A DNA stretch of 64,000 nt from Oceanobacillus piezotolerans (GCF_003665065.1 NZ_RCHR01000009.1:1-64000); one strand, 5' to 3'. Positions 15,399 through 24,212 are shown, counted from the first letter of the stretch. Notes: generated by a model from the letters alone, not told the origin. A program made the numbers and translations.

Positions 15399-16095
15399 TG
15401 TTGAGGAAATCAATGTCTATTATGGAAATATTAAAGCACTGAAAGGTGTTTCCCTAAATGTAAATGAAGGTGAAATAGTGACATTAATTGGTGCAAATGG
15501 GGCTGGAAAAAGTACGTTATTAAATACATTATCTGGCTTATTAAAGCCAAAGAAAGGAAAAATCGAATACTTCAATAAATCGATTGCCGGAAAGCCTGCC
15601 CAAGATATCGTCAAAGCAGGTATCTCTCATGTTCCAGAAGGACGCCGTGTATTTGCAAATATGAGGGTAGAGGAGAATTTAGAGCTTGGTGCATATTTGA
15701 GAAAGGATTCGAAAGGGATTCGCGAGGATTTTGATAAGGTATTTGAATTGTTTCCAAGGTTATATGAGCGGAAGAAACAGTTGGCTGGTACGCTTTCCGG
15801 TGGTGAGCAGCAAATGCTGGCGATGGGGCGAGCGCTGATGGCAAAGCCGAAACTACTTCTCCTTGACGAACCATCCATGGGATTAGCACCACTGTTAGTG
15901 AAGACAATTTTTAATATTATTGAGGAAATTAATCGGGATGGAACGACTATTCTTTTAGTTGAGCAAAATGCGCATATGGCACTATCCATTGCAACAAGGG
16001 CATATGTAATTGAAACAGGATCGGTAATTACTTCTGGAACTGCTGAGAAGCTACAGGCAAGTGAAGAAATTAGGCAAGCATATCTTGGCGGATAG
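15391..16095 (+). CDS. livF: Branched-chain amino acid ABC ATPase LivF
   Basis: I start at ATG 15391 (LSVEEINVYYGNIKAL), which follows GAGGAGG and overlaps the livG stop by eight bases; the longer frame adds only MRRSLVI without a site. The 234-residue protein has Walker A GANGAGKST, the LivF-type SHVPEGRRVFANMRVEENL, signature LSGGEQQMLAMGRAL, Walker B LLLLDEPSMGL and H-loop LLVEQN. It is the second ATPase of the importer and the last gene of the operon. Confidence 0.94.
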   Translation: MLSVEEINVYYGNIKALKGVSLNVNEGEIVTLIGANGAGKSTLLNTLSGLLKPKKGKIEYFNKSIAGKPAQDIVKAGISHVPEGRRVFANMRVEENLELGAYLRKDSKGIREDFDKVFELFPRLYERKKQLAGTLSGGEQQMLAMGRALMAKPKLLLLDEPSMGLAPLLVKTIFNIIEEINRDGTTILLVEQNAHMALSIATRAYVIETGSVITSGTAEKLQASEEIRQAYLGG

Positions 16096-16106
16096 GAAAG
16101 TTTTGG

Positions 16107-16140
16107 AGGAAGCATGGGACGTTTCTCATGCTTCCTTTCT
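16107..16140 (+). terminator. liv operon terminator, dispersed hairpin copy 3
   Basis: AGGAAGCATG (16107-16116) and CATGCTTCCT (16127-16136) pair perfectly, and TTCTT follows. The loop GGACGTTTCT carries the same core as hairpins at 8379, 10251 and 33580. Confidence 0.75.
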
Positions 16141-16740
16141 TGATGTGGAGCAAGAAAAATAAATGTCCCCAAGTTGATGGTGGAAACATATATTTTCTTG
16201 AGAAAGGATAGACAAGTACCATGTTTACCAATGAAAGTGGTTATTAACCTGATTGATATCTTTCCGAATGTCCATTCAACTCCCCTGAAAACCTTCCGAA
16301 AGACTCCCATGTCGTTCCATTTGTTGTTCTATAAAATAAATATACATTTTGCCATCGGATCTGTTGAAAGTCAATCTGAAACGCAGCATAAATGAAGAAG
16401 AAGTTCCTAACGAGATTTTGGACATTGAGGATTTCCTTTATTCTAATAGTAGAAAAAATCCAACTTATGTAGTTGTAGTCAAAATTAGGATTTATGAGTT
16501 TTAAACGAACCCATTTCTTGATAGAATTGGTGTTCTGTTCAGGAGGTTGGAACAACATTTGTATTATAGAGCGAGTTAATAGAAGTATGGCGCAACATTT
16601 GTGTGGGGCGGAGTAACTTTAACAGGAAATGGAGTGACTTTTCCACATAGTAGAGCAAGTTTATGAGTGAAAAGTTCAACTTTTCCTAGATATGGAGCAA
16701 TTTTTCAGGTTTACCGTTCAACTTATCATACATCAGGCCC
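16141..16740. other. Gene-free stretch with degenerate short repeats
   Basis: No credible coding frame is present. The last third (about 16560-16720) repeats variants of GAGTAACTTT, GAGTGACTTTTC, AGTTCAACTTTT and GAGCAATTTTT at roughly 25-35 base spacing. Related wording reappears at about 19810-20010. This looks like a decayed low-complexity repeat family typical of Bacillaceae spacers. Confidence 0.45.
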
Positions 16741-16745
16741 CTTTT

Positions 16746-17575
16746 GAAACAGTCGAGGCCTTGCCTCAAATTATAGATAAATTACATGCGTCACAATGCT
16801 AGCAATAGGCGAGAATGTTTTACACCGTGCACCTATGGCTTTTATAAGAGAATTAGCAAGACGGAAAAAGTCGAAACTTTCACTTGTAAAAACAGCAGGT
16901 GCCCATGATATCGATTTATTATATGCAGTTGGTGCGGTTAAAACGGTAACAGCTGGTTTTGTCAGTTATGAAACCGTGTATGGTCTTCCGAAGCATTACC
17001 GAAAAGCGGTTGAATCCGGTGAAGTTAAAACAAATGAGCATGCATGTTATACCGTTATAAGTGCCTTAAGAGGTGCCCAAGCCAATGTTCCTTTTATGCC
17101 GGTACAAGGGATGCAATATGGTGATCTCATCAAATATAATGACTACTTTGTAGTGGTAGAAGATCCATTTACAAAAGAACCGGTCACACTGGTTCAGTCA
17201 ATTTTTCCTGATGTGGCTATCATTCATGTACAAGAGTGTGATGAACAAGGAAATGCGATTATTTATGGGCCAAAATTTGAAGATGTTTTAATGTCACGTG
17301 CAGCCAAACGTATCATCATAACAACGGAGCAAATTGTCCCCCGTTATAAAACTAAACAAAACAATGAAAGAATTGATATTCCCGGATTTTTAGTTGAAGC
17401 GGTTGTGCACGTTCCAAAAGGTGCCTTACCGACATCTTGTTATAAAAAATATGAGTTGGATGACAAGGCATTGCGTACATTTATTGGTTTAAAGGAAAAA
17501 GCCGAAATCAATCAATTTATTTCATCCTATGATCTTCAGGATTATAGTGGGCAAGGGAGGAAGAGAAGTTGGTAA
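16746..17575 (+). pseudogene. CoA-transferase-like subunit A, frameshifted near its start
   Basis: The open part (16796-17575, 259 codons) belongs to the glutaconate CoA-transferase/IpdA-type alpha subunit family: ENVLHRAPMAFIRELAR, VKTAGAHDIDLLYAVGAV and ALRGAQANVPFMPVQGM are characteristic. The first ATG has no ribosome site. Just upstream, in another frame, ETVEALPQIIDKLHASQ (from 16746) looks like the missing N-terminal helix, joined by a shift of one base near 16790. No start is visible further upstream. The gene is probably inactive or needs resequencing. Its last codons overlap the subunit B gene, so the two were once an operon. Confidence 0.65.
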
Positions 17576-18297
17576 AGTCATATAAGATTAGTGATTTAAT
17601 GACATGTACGATTGCCGATTTATTAATGGATGGCGAGACAGTTTTCCATGGAGTCTCTTCCCATTTGCCTATGGTAGCCATGCAACTGGCAAAACATATG
17701 CATGCCCCTAACCTTGTTCATTTAAATATTCCGGGAGGGGTAAATCCTACCACGATAAAAAACGCCTCTTATTCCTCTGCTGGCGCGGATTTAGTAGGAG
17801 CTGCGGAAGCTTATTTTCCTTTAGAGGAGATTTTTGATTTGTCGATGCGTGGAAAGCTAGATACAGCGTTTCTAAGTGGAGTTCAGTTTGATATTAATGG
17901 GAATGTGAATGCATCTGTCATAGGGGACTATCATAAACCTAAGGTGCGCTTACCGGGGGGAGCAGGAAGTGCAGTTCTCATCCCAACGGCGAAAAAGGTA
18001 ATCATATGGAGAACCAAACATGATCCGAGAACGTTTGTGAATGAAGTAGATTTTGTTACGACTAGAGGAAACATATGGAAAATTATCACCCCATTATGTG
18101 TCTTTGTATATAAAAATGGAAAATTACATTTGGAATCGATTCATCCTCATACAACTCTTGAGGAAGTGGAAAAACAAACAGGTTTTCCTTTATTATATGA
18201 TGAGCTTACATATACGAATGAACCGAGCATACAGCAGTTACAAAAGCTTAAAGAAATTGACCCGAAAGATTATAGGTCCTTAGAATTCTTATCATAA
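17569..18297 (+). CDS. CoA-transferase-like subunit B
   Basis: The TTG start follows GGGAGGAAGAGAAG and overlaps the subunit A stop. The 242-residue protein has the beta-subunit plan: FHGVSSHLPMVAMQLAK, HLNIPGGVNP, EEIFDLSMRGKLDTAFLSGVQ and PGGAGSAVLIPTAKKVI. At the place where true CoA-transferases have the catalytic Glu (as SENG in glutaconate CoA-transferase) it reads VSSH. This resembles IpdB-type hydrolases, which lack that Glu. The partner subunit is frameshifted, so the complex may no longer form. The substrate is unknown; a ring-cleavage or CoA-ester role is inference from family. Confidence 0.75.
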   Translation: MVKSYKISDLMTCTIADLLMDGETVFHGVSSHLPMVAMQLAKHMHAPNLVHLNIPGGVNPTTIKNASYSSAGADLVGAAEAYFPLEEIFDLSMRGKLDTAFLSGVQFDINGNVNASVIGDYHKPKVRLPGGAGSAVLIPTAKKVIIWRTKHDPRTFVNEVDFVTTRGNIWKIITPLCVFVYKNGKLHLESIHPHTTLEEVEKQTGFPLLYDELTYTNEPSIQQLQKLKEIDPKDYRSLEFLS

Positions 18298-18730
18298 ACG
18301 ATAGTCGAGGGAGTAGTTGGGTCATGATATTTTATGGAGAACAAGGGATCCCAAATTATGTGTCTTAGCTACATCAATAACCATTTATAATAGATTATCT
18401 GTACCAGTCTCTCGAACTGATTTAGACCATCGATTTCTATTACTTAAATATGATTCAATAATAAATATTACATTGTTTTCATTTTCTTGGATTGTGATAA
18501 GTAATTGGAAGTTTTGTGGTAGGCACTTCTATTTTTCAATGAAAACAGTGGTTTTTTAATATTTTAGCTCTATTACAATAATAGACCTTCATTAAGTTTA
18601 AACTAATTAAACGAGCACATTAAAATTGTGAATTTTAAATTATCACATTATTTTTCTGAGTTGAGTTTAGAATAATAAGGTGATATATTTATAAAAACAA
18701 GTAGATTAATAGGAATAATAATATATAATA
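18298..18730. other. Gene-free AT-rich stretch
   Basis: An 80-codon frame at 18317-18559 has no ribosome site and does not resemble a known family, so I treat it as chance or deep decay. The second half is very AT-rich and probably contains the promoter of the sulfurtransferase gene. Confidence 0.35.
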
Positions 18731-18745
18731 ATGGAGGAGAACAGC

Positions 18746-19612
18746 ATGAGTAAAATTCCGTTGATCGTATCAACCGAGTGGTTAGCAGGAAAATTAGATG
18801 ATCCAAACCTAAGGTTATTGGACGCAACAACTTATTTGAAGCCTACTGAAGATGGTGGCGCTGAATTATCATCAGGAAAGGAAACGTACGAGAAGGGTCA
18901 TATCCCGGGTGCGGTTTACGCTGATTTGCTCAATGAACTATCAGACAAGGATGCCCCTATCCGCTTTACTGTTCCATCTAGAGAACAATTTGTTGAAAAG
19001 ATAACAGAACTGGGCGTAGGGGATCAGGATACATATGTAGTTGTATATGACCAAACTTACGCAACAGTTGGTTCTTCAGATGTTGCGTCAGACTGGGCAT
19101 CACGCCTTGCTTGGCAATTACGTTATGAAGGATTAGATAATGTTGCTGTCCTTGATGGCGGATTTGCGAAGTGGGTTGATGAAGGCCGTGAAGTTAGCAC
19201 TGAGGCTGGTTCTTATCCAAAAGCTACATTTACTGGTGAACGCCGTCCAGAATTATTTGTTACGAAAGAAGATGTGAAAGCGGCATTAGATGATGAAAAT
19301 GTCATCCTGATTAATAGTTTAACAGAGGAAGCATTTAACAGTGGACGAATTCCTGGGAGCTGTAATGTACCTTTTGTTAATCATTCCAATCCTCAGTCAA
19401 AAGAACTTTATAATGATGAAAAGCTAAAAGAAGCTTTTGAAAAAGTAGGAGCACTCGATCCAAATAAAAAAGTGATTACCTATTGTGGCGGTGGAATCGC
19501 AGCAACGTGGAATGCACTGCTATTGAATAAATTAGGTCAGCATAATGTTGCGGTATATGATGGGTCCATGTCTGAGTGGACAGCAGATTCTTCTTTACCG
19601 TTGGAGAAGTAG
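18746..19612 (+). CDS. Sulfurtransferase (thiosulfate/3-mercaptopyruvate type)
   Basis: I start at ATG 18746, placed 7 bases after GGAGGAGA; the ATG 15 bases upstream is inside that ribosome site. The 288-residue protein has two rhodanese domains. The first, inactive one spans about 8-135 (LLDATTYLKPTEDGG, GHIPGAVYAD, VLDGGFAKW), and the second spans about 160-285 (LINSLTEEAFNSGRIPGS). The active-site loop is CGGGIAAT with the sulfur-carrying Cys. Loop sequence alone does not separate thiosulfate from mercaptopyruvate donors. It is monocistronic, with a terminator 120 bases after it. Confidence 0.9.
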   Translation: MSKIPLIVSTEWLAGKLDDPNLRLLDATTYLKPTEDGGAELSSGKETYEKGHIPGAVYADLLNELSDKDAPIRFTVPSREQFVEKITELGVGDQDTYVVVYDQTYATVGSSDVASDWASRLAWQLRYEGLDNVAVLDGGFAKWVDEGREVSTEAGSYPKATFTGERRPELFVTKEDVKAALDDENVILINSLTEEAFNSGRIPGSCNVPFVNHSNPQSKELYNDEKLKEAFEKVGALDPNKKVITYCGGGIAATWNALLLNKLGQHNVAVYDGSMSEWTADSSLPLEK

Positions 19613-19729
19613 GAAGTTAATTTCTAAGAGAAAGAAAGAGATTAAAAGGAACGTTTCTAAATTTTTTCCTGCGATATTAAGGTCATATCTGTTTATTAAG
19701 GAATGGAAAGATTAATAGAAAAAAGTACG

Positions 19730-19775
19730 AAGGAAAGTTTTATGTATAAATCTACATGGAACTTTCCTTTTTTTA
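19730..19775 (+). terminator. Terminator after sulfurtransferase
   Basis: AAGGAAAGTT (19730-19739) and AACTTTCCTT (19760-19769) form a 10-bp stem with a 20-base loop, followed by TTTTT. Confidence 0.75.
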
Positions 19776-20070
19776 TTTAAAGTGTGGCTTATCTTTATTC
19801 TTCAAAGTTGACCAGGTAGTTAAAAAGTTGATCCAAACGATGTGATAGTCGCTCAATATTAAATGCAGATATAGGAGGCAGGTATCTGCTTAAAACATGA
19901 CTGAATCCACCTCTAGGTTTCAGATCCAGTTGATTGTTAATGGGTCAACTTTTGAACATATGGAGTGAGATGATAATAAAAGGGTTCAACTTTCCGGAGT
20001 AACGAGCAAATAATTGTAGTTGCTGGAGGATTGCTAGAAAAAGGGGATTAATTTTCATAGATATTATGTA
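19776..20070. other. Gene-free stretch with degenerate short repeats
   Basis: No gene is seen. Motifs such as AAAAGTTGATCC, GGGTCAACTTTTG and GGTTCAACTTTCC recur, matching the style of the spacer at 16560-16720. It lies directly upstream of the toxin promoter. Confidence 0.4.
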
Positions 20071-20077
20071 AGAATAT

Positions 20078-20086
20078 TGTTAAAAT
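20078..20086 (+). promoter_or_regulatory. Toxin promoter, extended -10
   Basis: TGTTAAAAT gives an extended -10 (TG at 20078-20079, TAAAAT 20081-20086), with a weak -35. It would start transcription near 20093, about 65 bases before the toxin ATG. Confidence 0.45.
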
Positions 20087-20108
20087 AGTAAAAGCAACTA
20101 CATAAAGC

Positions 20109-20151
20109 GGATGGGCGGTTGGCCATCTCCCGTAAGGAAGAAGGGAGGTGG
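20109..20151 (+). promoter_or_regulatory. Toxin leader that hides its ribosome site
   Basis: CCATCTCCC (20123-20131) can pair with GGGAGGTGG (20143-20151), the very strong Shine-Dalgarno of the toxin, with one G-U pair. The same CCATCT can alternatively pair with GGATGG (20109-20114), which would free the site. Such competing folds are known in type I toxin mRNAs. Confidence 0.6.
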
Positions 20152-20158
20152 TATAAAA

Positions 20159-20263
20159 ATGACGACATATGAAGCAATTATCATTGCACTGACATTAGGT
20201 TTAGTTCTAGTAAATGGACTGGCACTTGTTGTGCAAATCGTCAAAGAAATGAGAAAAAAGTAA
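20159..20263 (+). CDS. Type I toxin, putative holin-like membrane peptide
   Basis: The 34-residue peptide begins MTTYEAIIIALTL, has one membrane helix (about residues 6-27) and ends in the basic tail VKEMRKK. This is the pattern of the putative holin-like toxin family (TxpA/BsrG-type). ATG lies 8 bases after GGGAGGTGG. A convergent promoter downstream drives an antisense RNA that covers the 3' end, as in TxpA/RatA. The toxin would insert in the membrane when the antisense RNA is lost. It lies in a spacer between the sulfurtransferase and DUF779 genes and is not part of any operon. Confidence 0.8.
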   Translation: MTTYEAIIIALTLGLVLVNGLALVVQIVKEMRKK

Positions 20264-20404
20264 CCGTCCCACGCTCGACCAAAAGTTTAGGATAGGTTAC
20301 TTTAACTAAATATTTCCTGGTCAGCCGCACTTTATGCGGCATGTATGTTGCTATAGGCAGAGTGTTGGTAGCACTCTGTCTATTTTTAATCTTATGCTAT
20401 ATTT
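20254..20404 (-). ncRNA. Antisense RNA antitoxin (RatA-like)
   Basis: A minus-strand promoter, TTGAAT (20435-20440) and TATAAT (20411-20416) with an 18-base spacer, points at the toxin gene. Transcription would start near 20404 and end at an intrinsic terminator: GGTTACTT/AAGTAACC arms at 20295-20302 and 20258-20265, then TTTTTTCTC on the minus strand. The RNA of about 150 bases overlaps the toxin 3' untranslated region and last three codons. Its existence is predicted, not observed. Confidence 0.6.
20324..20386 (+). terminator. Toxin mRNA 3' hairpins and terminator
   Basis: GCCGCA/TGCGGC (20324-20329 and 20335-20340) forms a small hairpin. GGCAGAGTG (20356-20364) pairs with CACTCTGTC (20372-20380) including one G-U, followed by TATTTTT. 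The second is the toxin mRNA terminator. Confidence 0.7.
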
Positions 20405-20410
20405 AAATAT

Positions 20411-20440
20411 ATTATACATGACATTAATAAACTAATTCAA
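20411..20440 (-). promoter_or_regulatory. Antitoxin RNA promoter
   Basis: On the minus strand TTGAAT and TATAAT are 18 bases apart, a good sigma-A promoter reading toward the toxin gene. Confidence 0.6.
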
Positions 20441-20567
20441 CTTTATAGGATAACAAATACAGACTAGGGATATAGTGGAAAATGAATGTTCTTTTGCGTT
20501 TATGAATGTAAACTTGAGAAAGTACACCGCCATAAACAATAAACGATATAAAAACCCACTTTACTAA

Positions 20568-20605
20568 AATGGTTCCAATCAAAGCAAATGATTGGAACCA
20601 TTTTT
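20568..20605. terminator. Strong bidirectional terminator
   Basis: TGGTTCCAATCA (20570-20581) and TGATTGGAACCA (20589-20600) form a 12-bp perfect stem with T-run after and A-run before. It likely ends the aldehyde dehydrogenase/DUF779 operon. Confidence 0.85.
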
Positions 20606-20692
20606 ACTTATTTTTACTAGTTGCTCCGATATCCCGTTTCATATTACAAAAACTCCATTAGTACTATATTAAGTAAAGCGATGAGCACCCTA

Positions 20693-21055
20693 CTACATTC
20701 CTTTCTCCACTTCCTCATACTCCTCTTCCGTAAACACGCGGGAGCGAGTAATAAAATGCTTCTCCTCGATACTATCCAATGAAAAGGTTGGGCCTGCGCC
20801 TTTCTTAACATCGATGATGAGCTGTGTATGCTTCCAGTACTCGTACTGACCTTTATGCATATAAAATGGTACGCCGCCAATCGTACCAAGAAGGAGGTCT
20901 GAGTCACCCAACAGGAAATCTCCTTCGCGATAGCACATTGGTGCAGAACCATCACAGCAACCGTCAGATTGATAGAACATAATAGCCCCATGTCTGTTTT
21001 TCATTGTTTCTATGAAATACAGAGCTTCGTCCGTCGCAATGACACGATTCACCAT
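20693..21055 (-). CDS. DUF779 family protein
   Basis: The 120-residue protein is a DUF779 member. It shows the cysteine cluster SDGCCDGSAPMC and the pattern GTIGGVPFYMHKGQYEYWKHTQLIIDV. DUF779 genes are habitually found next to acetaldehyde-type aldehyde dehydrogenase genes, as here: it starts 20 bases after the dehydrogenase stop, with ribosome site GAGAGGGTG. The biochemical role is unknown. The cysteines suggest metal binding or redox sensing, which is inference. Confidence 0.88.
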   Translation of the reverse strand: MVNRVIATDEALYFIETMKNRHGAIMFYQSDGCCDGSAPMCYREGDFLLGDSDLLLGTIGGVPFYMHKGQYEYWKHTQLIIDVKKGAGPTFSLDSIEEKHFITRSRVFTEEEYEEVEKGM

Positions 21056-21075
21056 AAAGCTTACACCCTCTCGAT

Positions 21076-22596
21076 TTAGAAGAATCCTTGAGGCTTTTGA
21101 TTATAGCTTACTAGTAAGTTTTTTGTTTGTTGATAGTGTTCAAGCATCATCGCATGGTTTTCACGACCAATACCAGACATCTTGTAACCACCGAATGCAG
21201 CACCTGCTGGATATTGATGATACGTATTAGTCCAGACACGACCAGCTTGAATTGCGCGTCCAGCACGATATGCAATATCTCCGTTACGTGACCATACACC
21301 AGCACCTAAGCCATATAAGGTGTCATTCGCGATTTCGATTGCTTCATCAAAATCTTTGAAAGTAGTAACAGCAAGGACAGGTCCAAAGATTTCCTCTTGG
21401 AAAATACGCATTTTATTGTCCCCTTTGAAGATCGTTGGTTGAATGTAATTTCCATTATCCAACTCTCCACCAAGCTGGTTTACTTCACCACCGATTAATA
21501 GTTCAGCGCCTTCTTCTTTTCCAAGTTGGATATAAGAAAGAATTTTATCTTGCTGTTGTGTAGAATTTTGAGCACCCATCATGACTTCTGTATCAAGAGG
21601 GTTACCAACTTTAATCGCTTTGACTCTCTCGATTGCTTTTTCTATAAACTTATCATAAATCGATTCTTGAACTAATGCGCGAGAAGGGCATGTACAAATT
21701 TCGCCGGAGTTTAAGGCGAACATGACAAAACCTTCAATCGCTTTGTCTAAGAAGTCATCGTCTTTATCCAAGACATCTTCAAAGAATACGTTTGGTGATT
21801 TCCCACCAAGCTCCAATGTCACAGGAATGATATTCTCGGTTGCATATTGCATAATTTGTCGGCCCACTGCAGTCGAACCAGTGAATGCCACTTTTGCAAT
21901 ACGTGGGTTCGTTGCAAGCGGTTTTCCTACTTCAACTCCATAACCATTTACAATATTAAGTACTCCTGCAGGAAGTAAGTCTTCAATTAATTCTACTAGT
22001 ACCATGATAGAAGCCGGAGTTTGTTCCGCTGGTTTTAAGACGATACAGTTTCCTGCAGCTAATGCTGGAGCAATTTTCCATGTTGCCATAAGAATTGGGA
22101 AGTTCCAAGGAATAATTTGTCCAACAACACCAAGTGGTTCATGAAAATGATATGCTACGGTATCGTTATCTAGTTGAGTTGTTCGGCCTTCTTGAGCACG
22201 AATCACGCCAGCAAAATAACGGAAGTGGTCTATTGCTAACGGAATATCTGCGTTTAAGGTTTCACGTACTGCTTTTCCGTTATCCCAAGTTTCTGCAACC
22301 GCAAGATATTCTAAGTTATCCTCCATGCGGTCAGCAATTTTATTCAAAATACGTGCACGTTCTGTGGGGGAAGTTTTGCCCCAAGCATCTTTCGCAGCAT
22401 GTGCAGCATCCAATGCAAGCTCAATATCCTCTGCGGAAGAACGAGCAGCCTTTGTAAATACCTCTCCAGTAACTGGTGTTTTATTATCAAAATACTCCCC
22501 TTTAATTGGGGCTAGCCATTTGCCGCCAATAAAGTTATCATACTTTTCTTTAAAATGAACAATTGCCCCATCTGTGTTAGGATTTGCATAAATCAT
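21076..22596 (-). CDS. Aldehyde dehydrogenase (NAD)
   Basis: This full-length 506-residue ALDH superfamily enzyme oxidises aldehydes, probably acetaldehyde, to acids. Motifs are [23 protein letters not shown] (quoted region about 152-174), [13 protein letters not shown] [12 protein letters not shown], the catalytic Glu in [12 protein letters not shown], and the nucleophilic Cys in [21 protein letters not shown] binds the cofactor. AGGGAGGAATGGCATT precedes the ATG. It heads a two-gene operon with DUF779. A cre site directly downstream of the promoter predicts repression by CcpA when glucose is present. Confidence 0.93.
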   Translation of the reverse strand: MIYANPNTDGAIVHFKEKYDNFIGGKWLAPIKGEYFDNKTPVTGEVFTKAARSSAEDIELALDAAHAAKDAWGKTSPTERARILNKIADRMEDNLEYLAVAETWDNGKAVRETLNADIPLAIDHFRYFAGVIRAQEGRTTQLDNDTVAYHFHEPLGVVGQIIPWNFPILMATWKIAPALAAGNCIVLKPAEQTPASIMVLVELIEDLLPAGVLNIVNGYGVEVGKPLATNPRIAKVAFTGSTAVGRQIMQYATENIIPVTLELGGKSPNVFFEDVLDKDDDFLDKAIEGFVMFALNSGEICTCPSRALVQESIYDKFIEKAIERVKAIKVGNPLDTEVMMGAQNSTQQQDKILSYIQLGKEEGAELLIGGEVNQLGGELDNGNYIQPTIFKGDNKMRIFQEEIFGPVLAVTTFKDFDEAIEIANDTLYGLGAGVWSRNGDIAYRAGRAIQAGRVWTNTYHQYPAGAAFGGYKMSGIGRENHAMMLEHYQQTKNLLVSYNQKPQGFF

Positions 22597-22671
22597 AATG
22601 CCATTCCTCCCTTTGTATTATTCGTGAAAGATTGTGACACTTATGTAATCGATATCATTTTTGGGTGTTAG

Positions 22672-22720
22672 AGTAAGCGTTTACATTAATTATATTACTA
22701 CTAAACTATTTTGTATTCAA
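22672..22720 (-). promoter_or_regulatory. Promoter and CcpA cre site of the aldehyde dehydrogenase operon
   Basis: On the minus strand TTGAAT (22715-22720) and TAATAT (22692-22697) are 17 bases apart. Just after lies TGTAAACGCTTACT (22672-22685), which matches the cre consensus TGWAANCGNTNWCA at 13 of 14 positions. A cre at the start site blocks transcription when CcpA is active. Confidence 0.7.
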
Positions 22721-22916
22721 GAGATATGTCTTATAAATTTCGCATTTATTGCAAGAATATAACGTGTAGAATGATATGGATGCGCATAAGATCAGAATAC
22801 TAGGATAATAATGTGGTTGCTTATTTTAATAGACATAATTATGTTAGAATTATTGATTACATCATGGTGTTCATTAAGTGAAGCTGAAAGGCATGGTTAA
22901 GTGTCTAATATTCATG

Positions 22917-22960
22917 AAAAAGGCGAGCCAACCTTAAAAGTGATAGACTCGCCTTTTTTC
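22917..22960. terminator. Terminator after nagA
   Basis: AAAAAGGCGAG (22917-22927) and CTCGCCTTTTT (22948-22958) pair perfectly over a 20-base loop. It can work in both directions; on the minus strand it ends nagA. Confidence 0.8.
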
Positions 22961-23039
22961 TGCCAATTGCATTCGTGTATTCCGAGGCCGATGAGTTACA
23001 AAAGGGGAGGGGAGAGTAATTTTATCTATATTTACAAAG

Positions 23040-24212
23040 TTACTCACTTCTATAAGAAATCACCCCACGACAAATCGTATACCTAATATTTAAATCATCA
23101 TCAACTAGTAAAATATCTGCATCCTTGCCTTCAGAAATACTTCCTTTACGATCATAAACACCAATCTGTTTTGCCGGGTTAACGGAGGCCATTTTTACGA
23201 CATCCTTTATAGTTACACCATCTAATCTCAGCATTCTTCGGGCTCCGTCATCCATTTTCAGAATGCTGCCCGCTAATGTGCCTTCTTCTAAAACAGCACG
23301 GCCATTACTTACTTTAACAGGCTGCCCACCTAGTTCGTAGTCACCATCTGGCAATCCTTTGGCACGCATGGCATCTGTGATGAGAATGATTCGTTCACTG
23401 CCCATATTATGATAGATAAGCTGAAGCATTTGTGGGGCGACGTGTACACCGTCAGCGATCAGTTCTGCCTTTAATTGCTCAAGCTGGAATGCTGCTCCAA
23501 CTGCACCGATATCACGATGATGAATTCCATTCATCGCATTGCATAAATGAGTAAGCTGTTTCACACCTTGCTCTACAGCTCTTTCAATACCAGCAAATCC
23601 AGCATTCGTATGTCCAGCAGATACATTTACACCATGATCACTCAGCGATTTAATAAATACGCCATCTTTATCATGTTCTGGTGCCATCGTAATTGTTCGG
23701 ATGGAATTTCCCGAAACTTCCTGCCATCTCATAAATTGATCCAGATCTGGTTCAACGATATATTGTAGTGGTTGCGCTCCTGCTTTCGATTTCTCTACAA
23801 AAGGCCCTTCCAAATGAACTCCAATGATTTCAGCATGTGCGTCTTTATTGGTGTAGTTTGCTATATTCGTTAGTGCCTTCTCTATATTTTCTGTGGACTG
23901 AGTAATTGTTGTCGTTAGAAAACTTGTCGTTCCTTCTTTTGGTAATAGAGCAGCCATCTTATCGAGTGCCTCTTCTGTAGCATCCATCGTATCTGCACCA
24001 TTGGCACCATGGATATGACCGTCAATGAACCCAGGGATTGCCTTTAAATTTGCTGCATCAATCAAACTTGCAGTATCTGACAAGCTGTTTGGATGATTCT
24101 GCCCTTGATAAATCGTTTTTATAATGCCATCTTCTATTAATATACTGCCTTTTATCTCTTCTCCGTCCTCTGAGATGATATTTGCATTTTTAATCAATAA
24201 GTATGAATTCAT
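23040..24212 (-). CDS. nagA: N-acetylglucosamine-6-phosphate deacetylase
   Basis: NagA removes acetate from GlcNAc-6-phosphate in the cytoplasm, giving glucosamine-6-phosphate for NagB. The 390-residue amidohydrolase has the metal motif GFIDGHIHGANGADTMD (about 58-74), HLEGPFVEKSKAGAQ with the metal-binding Glu, SAGHTNAG, THLCNAMNGIHHRD and the catalytic Asp in LITDAMRAKG. Length and motifs are full. It is divergent from nagR, with a NagR operator in the shared gap. Its partner nagB lies 17 kb away on the other strand. Confidence 0.95.
   Translation of the reverse strand: MNSYLLIKNANIISEDGEEIKGSILIEDGIIKTIYQGQNHPNSLSDTASLIDAANLKAIPGFIDGHIHGANGADTMDATEEALDKMAALLPKEGTTSFLTTTITQSTENIEKALTNIANYTNKDAHAEIIGVHLEGPFVEKSKAGAQPLQYIVEPDLDQFMRWQEVSGNSIRTITMAPEHDKDGVFIKSLSDHGVNVSAGHTNAGFAGIERAVEQGVKQLTHLCNAMNGIHHRDIGAVGAAFQLEQLKAELIADGVHVAPQMLQLIYHNMGSERIILITDAMRAKGLPDGDYELGGQPVKVSNGRAVLEEGTLAGSILKMDDGARRMLRLDGVTIKDVVKMASVNPAKQIGVYDRKGSISEGKDADILLVDDDLNIRYTICRGVISYRSE

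Noticed and set aside
15611..16310. Long minus-strand frames over livF and its downstream region
   Set aside because: They are antisense shadows of livF; the ATPase motifs on the plus strand are decisive.
18317..18559. 80-codon frame after the CoA-transferase genes
   Set aside because: No ribosome site, unusual composition and no recognisable family.
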